DNA of 64,000 bases. Origin: Flavobacteriales bacterium. Its GTDB lineage: Bacteria > Bacteroidota > Bacteroidia > Flavobacteriales_F > PHOS-HE28. The stretch lies in assembly GCA_016702645.1 (NCBI GenBank), contig JADJDP010000036.1, positions 1 through 64,000 on the forward strand. The letters run 5' to 3'. Positions 57,501 through 64,000 of the stretch are shown piece after piece (position 1 is the stretch's first letter; the number at the start of each line of letters is the position of its first letter). The notes under the pieces were generated by a model. That model did no database searches, had not been told where the DNA came from, and saw nothing but the letters and a program-made list of their open reading frames with translations. Position numbers and translations under genes: made by a program.

Positions 57501-57957
57501 TGATCTCCTTCAGGTTGCTCAGGAGCTGCTCGCCGTTGCGGCACTGTTTGTCCAGCGCTTCCACCGGCCAAGCCGTGATGGCCTTCTTGTCGCCCGTGCC
57601 CAGGAAACGTTGGTAGGCCTGTTGCGCCTCCTTGAAGCGGTAGTTCAAGTGGTACGCGCGACCCAGCCAGTACCAGGCCTGTGGAGCGATGGAAGGATCC
57701 TCGGTGGCGAACTTCAGGTGGCCGATGGCCGGTTCCTTGTCCTCGCTCCCGAAGAGCAAGCAGGTACCAAAGCGGTAGTTGAGTTCGCGATCGCCCGGTG
57801 TAAGGCTGACCAGCTGTGAGTAAAGGGGAAAGGCTTCAGCGAAGCGTTGCTCCGTGAAGAGCGCATCCGCCTGTGTACGCACCTGTTGATCGCCACCCTG
57901 CCCGAGGGCCAGGAGTGGGAAGAGCGCACCGATAAATATGACCGCAAAGCGGGTCAT
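51553..57957 (-). CDS. giant PorE-like exported protein: TPR, PD40 propeller, regulatory domain, coiled coil, two SPOR-like repeats
   Basis: Intact 2134-residue exported protein with a signal peptide (FAVIFIGALFPLLALGQ). Order: TPR units (about 20-125, ADALFTEQRFAEAFPLYSQL); PD40 blades (about 180-335, IYFSSYGRDGSTGRDIYRTE and KTFYFSSKGHNSMGGYDVFR); a carboxypeptidase-regulatory-like domain (about 345-425, DVRTDMNGNYVLSVPRSGSF). A very long Ala/Glu/Arg-rich, largely coiled-coil stretch (about 480-1800) with Thr/Ser/Glu/Pro-rich spacers follows. Two SPOR-like repeats lie near 1835-1920 (VFKVQIGAFRKPVPQQ, YTAGLFTGFDHAATAKDLVR) and 2018-2107 (FFTVQVGVYSKPVPLG, YTTGIFLDMEKARVRKDETV). The first three parts are the order seen in T9SS protein PorE, but its OmpA-type end is absent. 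ATG 57957 precedes the signal peptide. A peptidoglycan-linked envelope role is inferred. Confidence 0.8.
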   Translation of the reverse strand: MTRFAVIFIGALFPLLALGQGGDQQVRTQADALFTEQRFAEAFPLYSQLVSLTPGDRELNYRFGTCLLFGSEDKEPAIGHLKFATEDPSIAPQAWYWLGRAYHLNYRFKEAQQAYQRFLGTGDKKAITAWPVEALDKQCRNGEQLLSNLKEITVRNKVEVDDAEFFRFYDLTDIGGKIVVLPDELLTSIDKKKKERNLVYLPGKGGPIYFSSYGRDGSTGRDIYRTELLLDGTFATPVKLAGYINTDQDENYPFMHPDGKTFYFSSKGHNSMGGYDVFRTTYDRGLDAFGRPENMDFAVNTPDDDIMYMVDGEQKEACFASGRNSHQGMLHVYRVATVQQPLVITVFKGTYASGFDQDDRRAHIMVEDAITRERVADVRTDMNGNYVLSVPRSGSFRYSVECGPSGRTHTGVVDVPKRDGPRAFRQELVLERSGDLEKLVIRNYFETPLEDDMVALALDEIKRRARLDISTSEPVVQVPPPVEAPKGDVMTRAGFTGDIDQVAAVKLAKDDAAELEKEAMDLDAESREAFGIAVEASSEADRTAGEAARLVQEASAADAAQQNDLMVQAARMRQRSREANLRARAAYRTGADLDAAAMTKHQQAIAAAKLATDVANAVGAQNDEATLPLLVQLKERLDVKGSPEADPDVAETTRRAVGDHAKNVERAMQAANAKRGEEIELTGRVERLKREQEETRSRTRKDELGREITTYEEQLGHLRKEAQDAFSKVTAMEKETAALRGQASLTNHLTKSSDHGTGTELTPAQVQQLGTRIAGTDARISELPIDERYEAQLALTPAEVEARTFDWDLASASTATGTERMATEAADRNTAGDAQQANARTTTVQGSGLDERATEGATVAQVPTTTGAEERPITATEERTAEAGTGLTPVVTQDAPPVESGTNAAASTSSISTSSGEEREPTSTDGGNDRFLLENQRAELAQLAEAERNKARRDSLRTRIAEIDAALAQAPATEAPTGNVDPTRDPELTDTEGVDMAQPALTFTSATKDEAIIEELFADFETDKQRVDQLTDADERASSKNGLELMLADSLRAEMTRQVAILQLAPQRAEEVLPRVARLRELREAHIAEGERALAQRREELAMLSPTQPMAPAANSRNATRTADGNDPINDRFIVVDRYAENVFASQVAHRSTAKGVADAVAFKEADVARMSALSTEIDSLEDVLAAMPVGRDRDKLRKNADQMIDERLIIRTDLGQRSAFLTKEEWRTATDSMKVLEKATAQRALAPDEPLVLMTQGMQADAKRGMDQAAQMRKCADRIEDIVERDNLYREAYRTELEALREMDRAVTVQNYLAGNTHQRGETLTYEEVASKVLGIPLTAPEEPMLANASSVTKAEGEEAPSVPIETGRASEVPSTEEPEVPASEGVVATGGEDQRTGEQVEEGVAASDATPTRTAEGVRSNEPSTTEAAIGSSSTSEASADPTTSTTGSETPVVGTAATDPSQAAADLIQRAEQRLAPQDRVPARMYESFLGGESSVMTSPVEGADADPQLLDLRAKRAAKASADAQQGSLQAADRAAAYADSATTARKKKDRERLEQLAVRERTTSDSLRVASLQMAEEAQNADRMMAEAEQALKFRERLVKFYYLTPEEQALVMQNEDRSRYFQARTRALEQLAAADDAASAAQSNREVGTLLQEQARMAERDAASGRVPAAEAAERATLLDARAALLLDRADSLENVAARLRGAAGINENQAGVMLQGMPEEKSSDIMALEMRTRRTESLLAETRDQAGRTPAAAATRNTEDRATNTGDVAVRSSEVSSGSAIASDPVVQGVPREVPDPIATRMPEVLNADIFQLRAPEERREAAIPLDAAMPSGIVFKVQIGAFRKPVPQQTFSDMNPVMGETMANGLVRYTAGLFTGFDHAATAKDLVRDRGYRDAFVVAYRDGKRIPLGEAMRAERNEAAVAQRPGTEQPVTTGTSASTATSAEAPVATIQRPVVVQPVAVEPDIATVLAAYPPTAEEVIGRFTPAPDAASYYNVPGAAPARQVETVRGLFFTVQVGVYSKPVPLGRIFNITPLNSERTETAKVRYTTGIFLDMEKARVRKDETVALGVKDAFVTAYLNGKRIPMREANALLEKFGPAISPLCAPLEQSLTLLYRIFHRRSLQAEP

Positions 57958-57994
57958 GGTCCGAGAGTGGGCGCTTGTACCGGAATTGAGCTCC

Positions 57995-58651
57995 CTAGGT
58001 TCCATGGGGACCGCCGCTCCTACCGGCAAGGCTCATGCGGTTCTCCTGTCCGCGCCACAAGCGGCCTATGTTCTCTCGATGGGTATAGAACACCATGATG
58101 CACAGCCCAATGGCGAACCCGATCTTGACGGCGCTGATCTCCTGGTAAATGAGCACCACCGCCAGCGGGAAGGCCACGGCCGCGGAGAGCGAGCCGAGCG
58201 ATACGTAGCGGGAAAGCCAGAAGACGATGGCGAACACCACCACACACACCGCAGCTGCCCCGGGATGCACGGCGAGCACACCACCGAGGGAGGTGGCCAC
58301 GCCTTTGCCACCCTTGAAGTTGGCGAACACCGGATAGAGATGGCCGAGCACGGCCGCGATCACAAGGGCCACACGCAGCCACATCCACGGCCCTTTGTCC
58401 ACCTGCAACTCACTGAAGTTCGGCAGGATGCGCACCGGGACGAAGCCTTTGAGGATATCGATCAACAGCACGGGCACCCCGGCCTTTGGACCGAGCACCC
58501 GGAAAGTGTTGGTGGCACCGGCGTTCTTGCTGCCATGCTCGCGCACGTCCACCTTGAAAAAGGCTTTGCCCCACCAAACGCTGGTAGGAATGCTGCCGCA
58601 CAGGTAGGCCAGGACCATTGCAGCAATGCCGTACACCCAGGGGAAATCCAT
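57995..58651 (-). CDS. plsY: acyl-phosphate glycerol-3-phosphate acyltransferase PlsY
   Basis: Inner-membrane enzyme that acylates glycerol-3-phosphate from acyl-phosphate, the first step of phospholipid synthesis. It is an intact 218-residue protein with about 5-6 helices. The three PlsY motifs are present: YLCGSIPTSVWWGKAFF with VREHGSKNAGATNTFRVLG, then HLYPVFANFKGGKGVATSLG, then the C-terminal TSx/RHxxN-like YTHRENIGRLWRGQENR. It lies 37 bp upstream of the giant PorE-like gene on the same strand. Confidence 0.93.
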   Translation of the reverse strand: MDFPWVYGIAAMVLAYLCGSIPTSVWWGKAFFKVDVREHGSKNAGATNTFRVLGPKAGVPVLLIDILKGFVPVRILPNFSELQVDKGPWMWLRVALVIAAVLGHLYPVFANFKGGKGVATSLGGVLAVHPGAAAVCVVVFAIVFWLSRYVSLGSLSAAVAFPLAVVLIYQEISAVKIGFAIGLCIMVFYTHRENIGRLWRGQENRMSLAGRSGGPHGT

Positions 58652-58769
58652 GGTTCAGGTTGTCCGAATCTGGCGTTCGGGACCGCTTATCGCGGCCACC
58701 ACGCCCCGCTACGGCCGTTGCTGCGGTGTCGGATGTCGATAACTCCTGCACCAGCGGCTTCCAGCCTGT

Positions 58770-61700
58770 TCAAAGCCCGAACCGTTCGCGGAAGTCGTCC
58801 ACCTTCTTCTTGTTGGTGAGGATGAACTGGTACGGGGCCTCGTCCTTGCCGGTGGGCAACTGGCGTTTGTCGTCCTTCAACTCGGACAGCATGGTATTGA
58901 ACTGCTGGTCGCTGCTGTAAGCGTAGAGGTAGTTGCGGGTGTACTGGAAGAACCAGTAGGTCTGGTCGTCCAGCGCCAGGTAGATGGTCATGATATCGCC
59001 ACTGCGCTTGCGCTCCACGTGCACCTTGCCTTTCACGTTGCGGTACACCGGTTTCTTCAGGATGGTGGCAATACCGATGAGGCCGTCGCTCACCCAGCTC
59101 TGCTCCGGACCATCCCAGCGCATCTTCACATCGCCGAGCACGAGGGGCTTCACCAGCTCATCGGGCAGCTTCTTGATCTCACCCTTGATGCTGAGTTCGC
59201 TGATGAGCTTGTCCGAACGCTCAAGGCCGAGCACTTCGCGCATCATCTTCTCATAGTACGTCTTGCCGATGTCCAGCGCCGACTGCTCGGGATACGCCAG
59301 GATCTCCGTGGCCATGCGCTCCAGCGCGTTGTCGAAGAAGTGGAAGTCGGCGATGAGCACGCCGTTGCCGAAGGTCTTCTCACCATCCGTCTCGTAGCGC
59401 AGGGTGCCCACCTGCGTGAGCTTCACGCGACCGAGGTCCACGCCGTAGTCGATGCGTCCATCGGCGAGCACCGCGCAGTTCTCCACGGCCAGGCTCACGA
59501 GGTCGCCGGGAAGGGCGCGCTGGCGGATCTTGTCCTTGTTGCTGATGACGTATTCCTTGCGCCCCTTGTCATAAAAGAGCAGGCCGCGCGCCGCGATGAT
59601 GCGCCGATCCTCCTTGCTCCGTGTGCGGCTGAGGAAGGTCCCGTAGGTCTTGAACGGGTCCTCGTCCGTAAGGTAGATGCCTGCACCGATGAGCGCACCC
59701 TCGTCGTCGAAGAGCGTATCGCTCACCGGAATGAAGACCTCCTTGGGGTCCACGGCTCCGGTGAAGCGCATCCAGTTGCGCGCAAGTCCTTCGCAACCGT
59801 GCTGGATGCGGGTGCTGCCTGTGAAGGTGAGTTCCTTGATGCTCGCCGTGAGCGCCATATCGCCGAAGAAGTCGAAGGCGGGGCTTAGTTGGAAGTCCTG
59901 GTCCTCGGGGATGCGGCCCACTGCGCGCGTCTGGAAGGCGGTGTCCACCCCGATGCTGAACAAGTTGATCGGCAGCGCACGGTTGTTCTCGTCCACGTAA
60001 TCGATGGTACCCGAAGCGGTGTAGTTGCGTTTGGCCTTGATGTTGGCCGTTGCGTTGTAGATGCGGTGGAACTTGGTGACATAGTTCGCCGTGATCACCG
60101 TGTTCACCAACGGGTCCATTTCCGCGTTCCTCCTGATGCGCACGCGCATACTGTCGGGCGTGATCAATGCATCGGCGACCTGGATGTACTGCACATCGTT
60201 GGCCGTGATCAGGTGCTTCTTGAGGTCGTAGCGCGCCTTGGGTGCCATGAAGCTGAGCGAGTCCTGGTCCGGTCGAATGCTGATGAAGTTGGAACCCGAT
60301 AATTGCAGGTCCTCCGATCCTTCGGCAGCGGTGCGATCGCTCTTGAGTTCGATATCGCCCTGGTCCATGAACCACTTGAAGCGGTCCATGAAGCAGATGT
60401 ACTGGTTCACCGGGAACTCCACCTTCGTTTCGCTGCCGTTGCTCACGAATTCGCCCACTCGTTCGTCGAGCTTGATGGTCGCGTTCACATTGTCCGTGCG
60501 GAAGGCGATGCTCGCCGTATCTCCCTCGGTGAGCCGGAAGTCCGAGGTGTCCGCATGCGCCTGCATGGTCTGGAACTGGAAGAGCTTCGACTTCAAGGTC
60601 GCGTTGCGGAAGTCCATGAGCCCGGCCCCCGTCATGCCCTGCGGTGTGAGGTCGGTGCTGCCGTGCAGGAGCGCTTGGTCATCGTACATGACCATGGGCT
60701 TCTTCAACTTCTCCACGTGCAAGACGTCCTGGGCGGGCACCAAGCGCGCGAAGACCGCCGATGCCTCGATGTGCGGCACCTTGGTGGGTTTGGTGCTCGC
60801 GAGGTTGGTGAGCGTATCGGCGCGGCCCAAGGTGCTGTCGGGCATGAAGACCAGTTGCTTCGAAGTGAGCGAGGTGGTGAGGTAGTCCAGTTTGCCGCTG
60901 CCTTGCAAGCCACGGTTGTTGAGCGTGATGTTGCTGGTGAAGGTGGCCTTGCGACCATAGAGCGGCATACCCGCGTCGCCGGTGCTGCGCACGAAGCCGA
61001 GCGCATAGTCCGGCTGTAAGCGCAGCGGCTCTTTGATGTCCGGGAAGATGCCCGCCGACACCAACGTGCCGCTGAAGGTGAGGCCGTCGTTCGTGAAGTT
61101 GTCCAGCGAATCGATCTGGAAGGGATCGCTTCGGTAATAGAACTTGTCCCGACCGTACACGCCCCGTTGGATCGCACGGCGATCGTAGAACACGAAGCTC
61201 TCCTTGCTGCTGTTGAACTTCGGGAACTGCGGATAGTCCTTCTGCAACAGACCGCTCTTGTTGCTCGGTGCGTCGATCTCCAACGTTCCGGTGACCTGCT
61301 CCAATACGTTCTTCACCCCCACCAGGGTGTTCTCCCCCTCGTCGTTCTTCTCGAAGCTCGTGGCCATGAACGACACGCTGTCCACGTTGAGCAGGTCGAT
61401 GACGAAGGGATCGTAGTGGAAGTAGTACTCCTTGCCGTAGTACTGCAAGCGACCGGCCTTTACGCTCCCGCCGAAGGTGAAGTCGCGGTTCTTCTTGATG
61501 GTGATGGTCTTCTCCGCAGGGTAGATCCGCACATCCTGCGAATCGCTCATGAGGATGCTGGCCACACCGCGCATCGCGAGGTCGTAGTTGAGCAGGTTCA
61601 GCGTTGCGTTCACGTCATCGTCCACCGTGCTGTTGAACTGGATGGCATCGTAATCCAATTTCCCCGCGCTGTTCAGGATGTGCTGGCGCAGGCGGGGAAG

Positions 61701-63325
61701 TACTTCCACCACTTCCGTTTCCGGATCGTAGTTGAGGTAGCCTTTGTTCGCCATATCGATGAGCAAGGGCACCACGTTCTGCTTCTGCATGCGGCTGAAG
61801 CTGGCGAAGTCCAGGGCCGTGAAAATGCCGCCGCTCTGCTTGCTGTATTCGTTCAGGCGCGAAAGCGGATGGATGTTGTCGATGCCCTGCATGCCGCGGT
61901 ATCGCTTGTCGCGGAAATAGGCGAAGCTCTCGAAGCTGGCCTTGTTCTGCGAACTGCCGCTGAGGTTGCCCAGTTGCACCAGCGGATCGCCCTGCTTCCA
62001 GGTGAGCACCTCGAAGTACATGTCCAACTGGTGGTAGGTGTTGTAGAAGGGCGATTTGCCCAAGCCCTCGTCCTTCTTGATCACGGAGAGCAACTTCCTG
62101 TCGCGCAGGAAACGCAAACTCGTGCTCTGGTGATAGAGCGAGTCCTTCTCCAACATCACACGGATGGCGACATCATCACTGGTGATGCGTTCCGGTTCGA
62201 TGCTGTAGCGCGTACCGTAGGTGACGATGAACGGACGACCATCCCGGTAGAAGGTGAGGTAGGCCGGTTCCTCCTTCGTTCCATATCCCTGCAATTTGGC
62301 CCCCTGCATGCTGAAACCACCTTCGAAATCGATCCCGTCCACGATGTTCTTGATCTTCATCCGGCGGTCGTAGCTCTCGAAGCGTGGATAGCTCGCATTG
62401 TCCTCGTCCACGTTCGCGAGCAATTTGTCGCTCACCGCGCCCAGGAGCGTGCGCTCGAAGTACGGATCGTTGAACTGCACGGTGTCCACCTGGAAGGCCG
62501 CGCTTTTCATGGACACCTGATAAGCATGGTCCCACTCGGCGAACGTGGCGGTCGGTTTCAACCCCGCGCGTTCCCAGGTCACCTTCCCTCCCGTTCCCTT
62601 CCACAACTCCATCGTGGGGTAGTAGGTACCGCTGGTGCCAAGGATCACCGCGCTATCGCCCTTGGCCGTACAGACAAGGTCCGTCTTCGCGAAGACGATC
62701 TTCGGAATGCTGTCGAACGTGAACGTGAACGCATTGCTGCGGCTGCGCCACGTGGTGCTCGGGCTCTTCAACAACGTGTTGTCCTTGAACAAACCCGCGC
62801 AGGTGGTGATGAAGGCCGCCACGTAGTTCTTGCGGCCGCTCTGGACCAACTTGTCCATGCCTTGCATCCACGCATCGAATTCCGCCGCACCACGGCCGGT
62901 ACTCGGAAATGCGGCCACTGCAGCGAGGTAATCACGGAACGAGGGAATGCCTCGAAGCGTTTCTTCAGCATGTAGTTGGCCACCTCGGCCACACGCACAC
63001 GTTGCTGCGGACTGTAGTAGGTACCGTTCCAGATGGGTGCGAACACCTCCTCCATGAAGGGGCGCCCCTCCTTCTTGTCCGCCGCCACCAAGAAGTCGGT
63101 CATCTCTTGGAGGAAGAGGGCCTGATCGCTGGAGAAGGGTTTTTGCTGGGCGTGAACAGAAATTGCAGGAAGGAAAAGGAGGAAGAAGGCCACGAGCTTC
63201 CAGCCACGAGCCACGAGCGTGATCCGGCTCGAGGACGAGTACTTCTCGCCAACAAGGATCGAGCTCGTGGCTCGTGGCTCGTGGCTGGTAGCCCGCGCGC
63301 CTGCCCGTGCGTGGTTCTCGTTCAT
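58770..63325 (-). CDS. ~1500-residue exported protein of unknown function (one frameshift)
   Basis: Very large secreted or outer-membrane-associated protein. The signal peptide region is LVAFFLLFLPAISVHAQ, followed by KPFSSDQALFLQEMTDFLVA. A missing C near 62944 changes the frame (FEAFPSFRDYLAAVAAF when corrected), and the rest is one long frame of about 1390 residues. It is rich in beta strands with repeating groups such as FVFYDRRAIQRGVYGRDKFY, ITLNNRGLQGSGKLDYLTTS, VMYDDQALLHGSTDLTPQGM and IYNATANIKAKRNYTASGTI, suggesting a long repetitive beta structure. The C-terminus is not a T9SS domain. I do not recognise a named family. The start may be the ATG at 63325, overlapping the prmA stop (ATGA), or a GTG at 63214 just before the signal peptide; the second avoids a repeat. 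Confidence 0.7.
63200..63288. repeat. inverted repeat built from GCTCGTG units
   Basis: Perfect 19-bp arms: 63200-63218 (CCAGCCACGAGCCACGAGC) and 63270-63288 (its reverse complement), with a further pairing GATCC/GGATC at 63221-63225 and 63256-63260. The right side has three GCTCGTG units, the left two, plus a lone copy at 63189-63197. It lies between prmA and the signal peptide of the large downstream protein. Confidence 0.85.
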
Positions 63326-64000
63326 GGTTTCCTGCAGCCCAACAAGGCCCATTCCCCTTCCTGTAATTGCTCGGCAAGTACCAAGCCGTGTTCCTGTGCA
63401 CGTGCCGCCAACAAATGGCGATCCGCTGGAATGAAGCCGCTCAAGAAGAGGGCACCACCGGCAGAAAGCGCGTTGGACAGCAACGGCATGGCGTCGAGCA
63501 GGATGTTGCGTTCGATGTTGGCCAAAATAGCGTCGAACGAAAGGCCCTTCAGGGTGCTGGCATCGCCCTTTTCCACAGTGGTGACATGACAACCGTTCCG
63601 CACCAAGTTCTCCCGAGCATTGTCCACCGCGCCCGGGTCGATGTCGATGGCACGCACCGCCTTCGCCCCCATACGCTCAGCGAGGATGGCGAGCACGCCC
63701 GTACCGCAACCGAGGTCGCACACGGTCTTGTCCTTCAGATCGATGCCGAGCATCGCTTCCACCATCAAGCGCGTAGTGGCGTGGTGCCCCGTGCCGAAGG
63801 CCATGCGCGGGGTGATCACCAGGTCATGCGCGAAGCCGGGCTTCGGTTCGTGGAAATCAGCACGTATGCGCACCCCGGATGATCCACCTTGCTCCGCGCG
63901 GTGGTCTCCGGGGTGACGCCCTATCTCTATCGGTTGGAAGCTGCTTTCCCACTCCGCGTTCCAATTGCGATCGGGGATCTCCAGGCTCGTCCAATTCACG
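63322..64000 (-). CDS. prmA: ribosomal protein L11 methyltransferase (N-terminus beyond window)
   Basis: SAM-dependent methyltransferase that methylates ribosomal protein L11. The visible 226 residues include the PrmA hallmarks: DRNWNAEWESSFQPIEIG, VRIRADFHEP, LVITPRMAFGTGHHATTRLM, SAM motif I VCDLGCGTGVLAILAERMGA, AIDIDPGAVDNARENLVRNG and the NPPF-like catalytic loop ILANIERNILLDAMPLL. The ~60-70 residue N-terminal domain lies beyond the right edge. The stop TGA at 63322 overlaps an ATG of the next frame. Confidence 0.92.
   Translation of the reverse strand, partial: VNWTSLEIPDRNWNAEWESSFQPIEIGRHPGDHRAEQGGSSGVRIRADFHEPKPGFAHDLVITPRMAFGTGHHATTRLMVEAMLGIDLKDKTVCDLGCGTGVLAILAERMGAKAVRAIDIDPGAVDNARENLVRNGCHVTTVEKGDASTLKGLSFDAILANIERNILLDAMPLLSNALSAGGALFLSGFIPADRHLLAARAQEHGLVLAEQLQEGEWALLGCRKP

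Noticed and set aside
55978..57819. 613-residue open frame on the plus strand
   Set aside because: It lies wholly opposite the giant PorE-like gene, is His/Arg-rich without domains, and arises from GC-rich codon use of the real strand.
61167..62975. 602-residue open frame on the plus strand
   Set aside because: Antisense shadow of the 1500-residue exported protein; no signal peptide, motif or start context.

Overview
The window looks like a chromosomal piece of a GC-rich Bacteroidota, most likely of the order Flavobacteriales. Four proteins end in type IX secretion (T9SS) sorting domains. Several genes have TAnnTTTG-type promoter elements, and Shine-Dalgarno sequences are weak or absent. The gene content also fits: a sensor-type alternative GlmU, a KdnA/KdnB pair, an ARPP-1 protein and DUF4468, DUF6624 and beta-flower proteins. 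No prophage, integron, insertion sequence or CRISPR array was seen.

Sequence quality varies. From 1 to about 11.9 kb nearly every gene is broken by several frameshifts, including housekeeping genes (rpsP, pfkA, the SUI1-type factor). From 11.9 to 18.8 kb there are one or two frameshifts per gene. After 19 kb the sequence is mostly clean, with single +/-1 homopolymer slips near 30.8, 32.5, 47.97 and 62.94 kb and one bad patch at 38.4-38.9 kb. The pattern fits uncorrected long-read errors near a contig end rather than gene decay, so broken genes are annotated over their full intended span.

Layout. 1-11.9 kb: kdnA, an outer-membrane barrel, a GNAT protein, a SUI1 factor, a DUF1905 protein, rpsP, a GH20 hexosaminidase, a T9SS propeller protein, an M1 aminopeptidase and pfkA. 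11.9-18.5 kb: a T9SS metalloprotease, a MORN-like lipoprotein, a GT87 membrane protein, a T9SS serine hydrolase, rocD and the GlmU-like protein. 18.6-20.8 kb: small repeats, then phosphate permease with its DUF47 partner. 20.9-27 kb: a gamma-carbonic-anhydrase-like protein, small membrane proteins, and a signalling block of two single-domain response regulators and two histidine kinases. 27-36 kb: prolyl oligopeptidase, a Rieske oxygenase with an amino-acid permease, OsmC, kdnB and a SirB1-type protein. 36-46.5 kb: a T9SS PA-domain protein, then a tightly overlapping seven-gene surface-glycan operon on the minus strand. 46.6-49.6 kb: NfeD, an SPFH protein, a beta-flower repeat protein, a P460-like cytochrome and tRNA-Arg. 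49.6-64 kb: a YdcF protein, an M48 protease coupled to clpS, a 2134-residue PorE-like/SPOR protein, plsY, a roughly 1500-residue secreted orphan and prmA.

Many genes serve the cell envelope. KdnA and KdnB together would make 8-amino-Kdo for the LPS inner core. The 38-46.5 kb operon contains an initiating phosphoglycosyl transferase, a sugar aminotransferase, two glycosyltransferases, two polymerase/ligase-like membrane proteins and a flippase. The 2134-residue protein has the TPR-propeller-regulatory-domain order known from the T9SS protein PorE, but with a long coiled coil and two SPOR-like repeats where PorE has its OmpA domain. It is the best candidate here for something undescribed.
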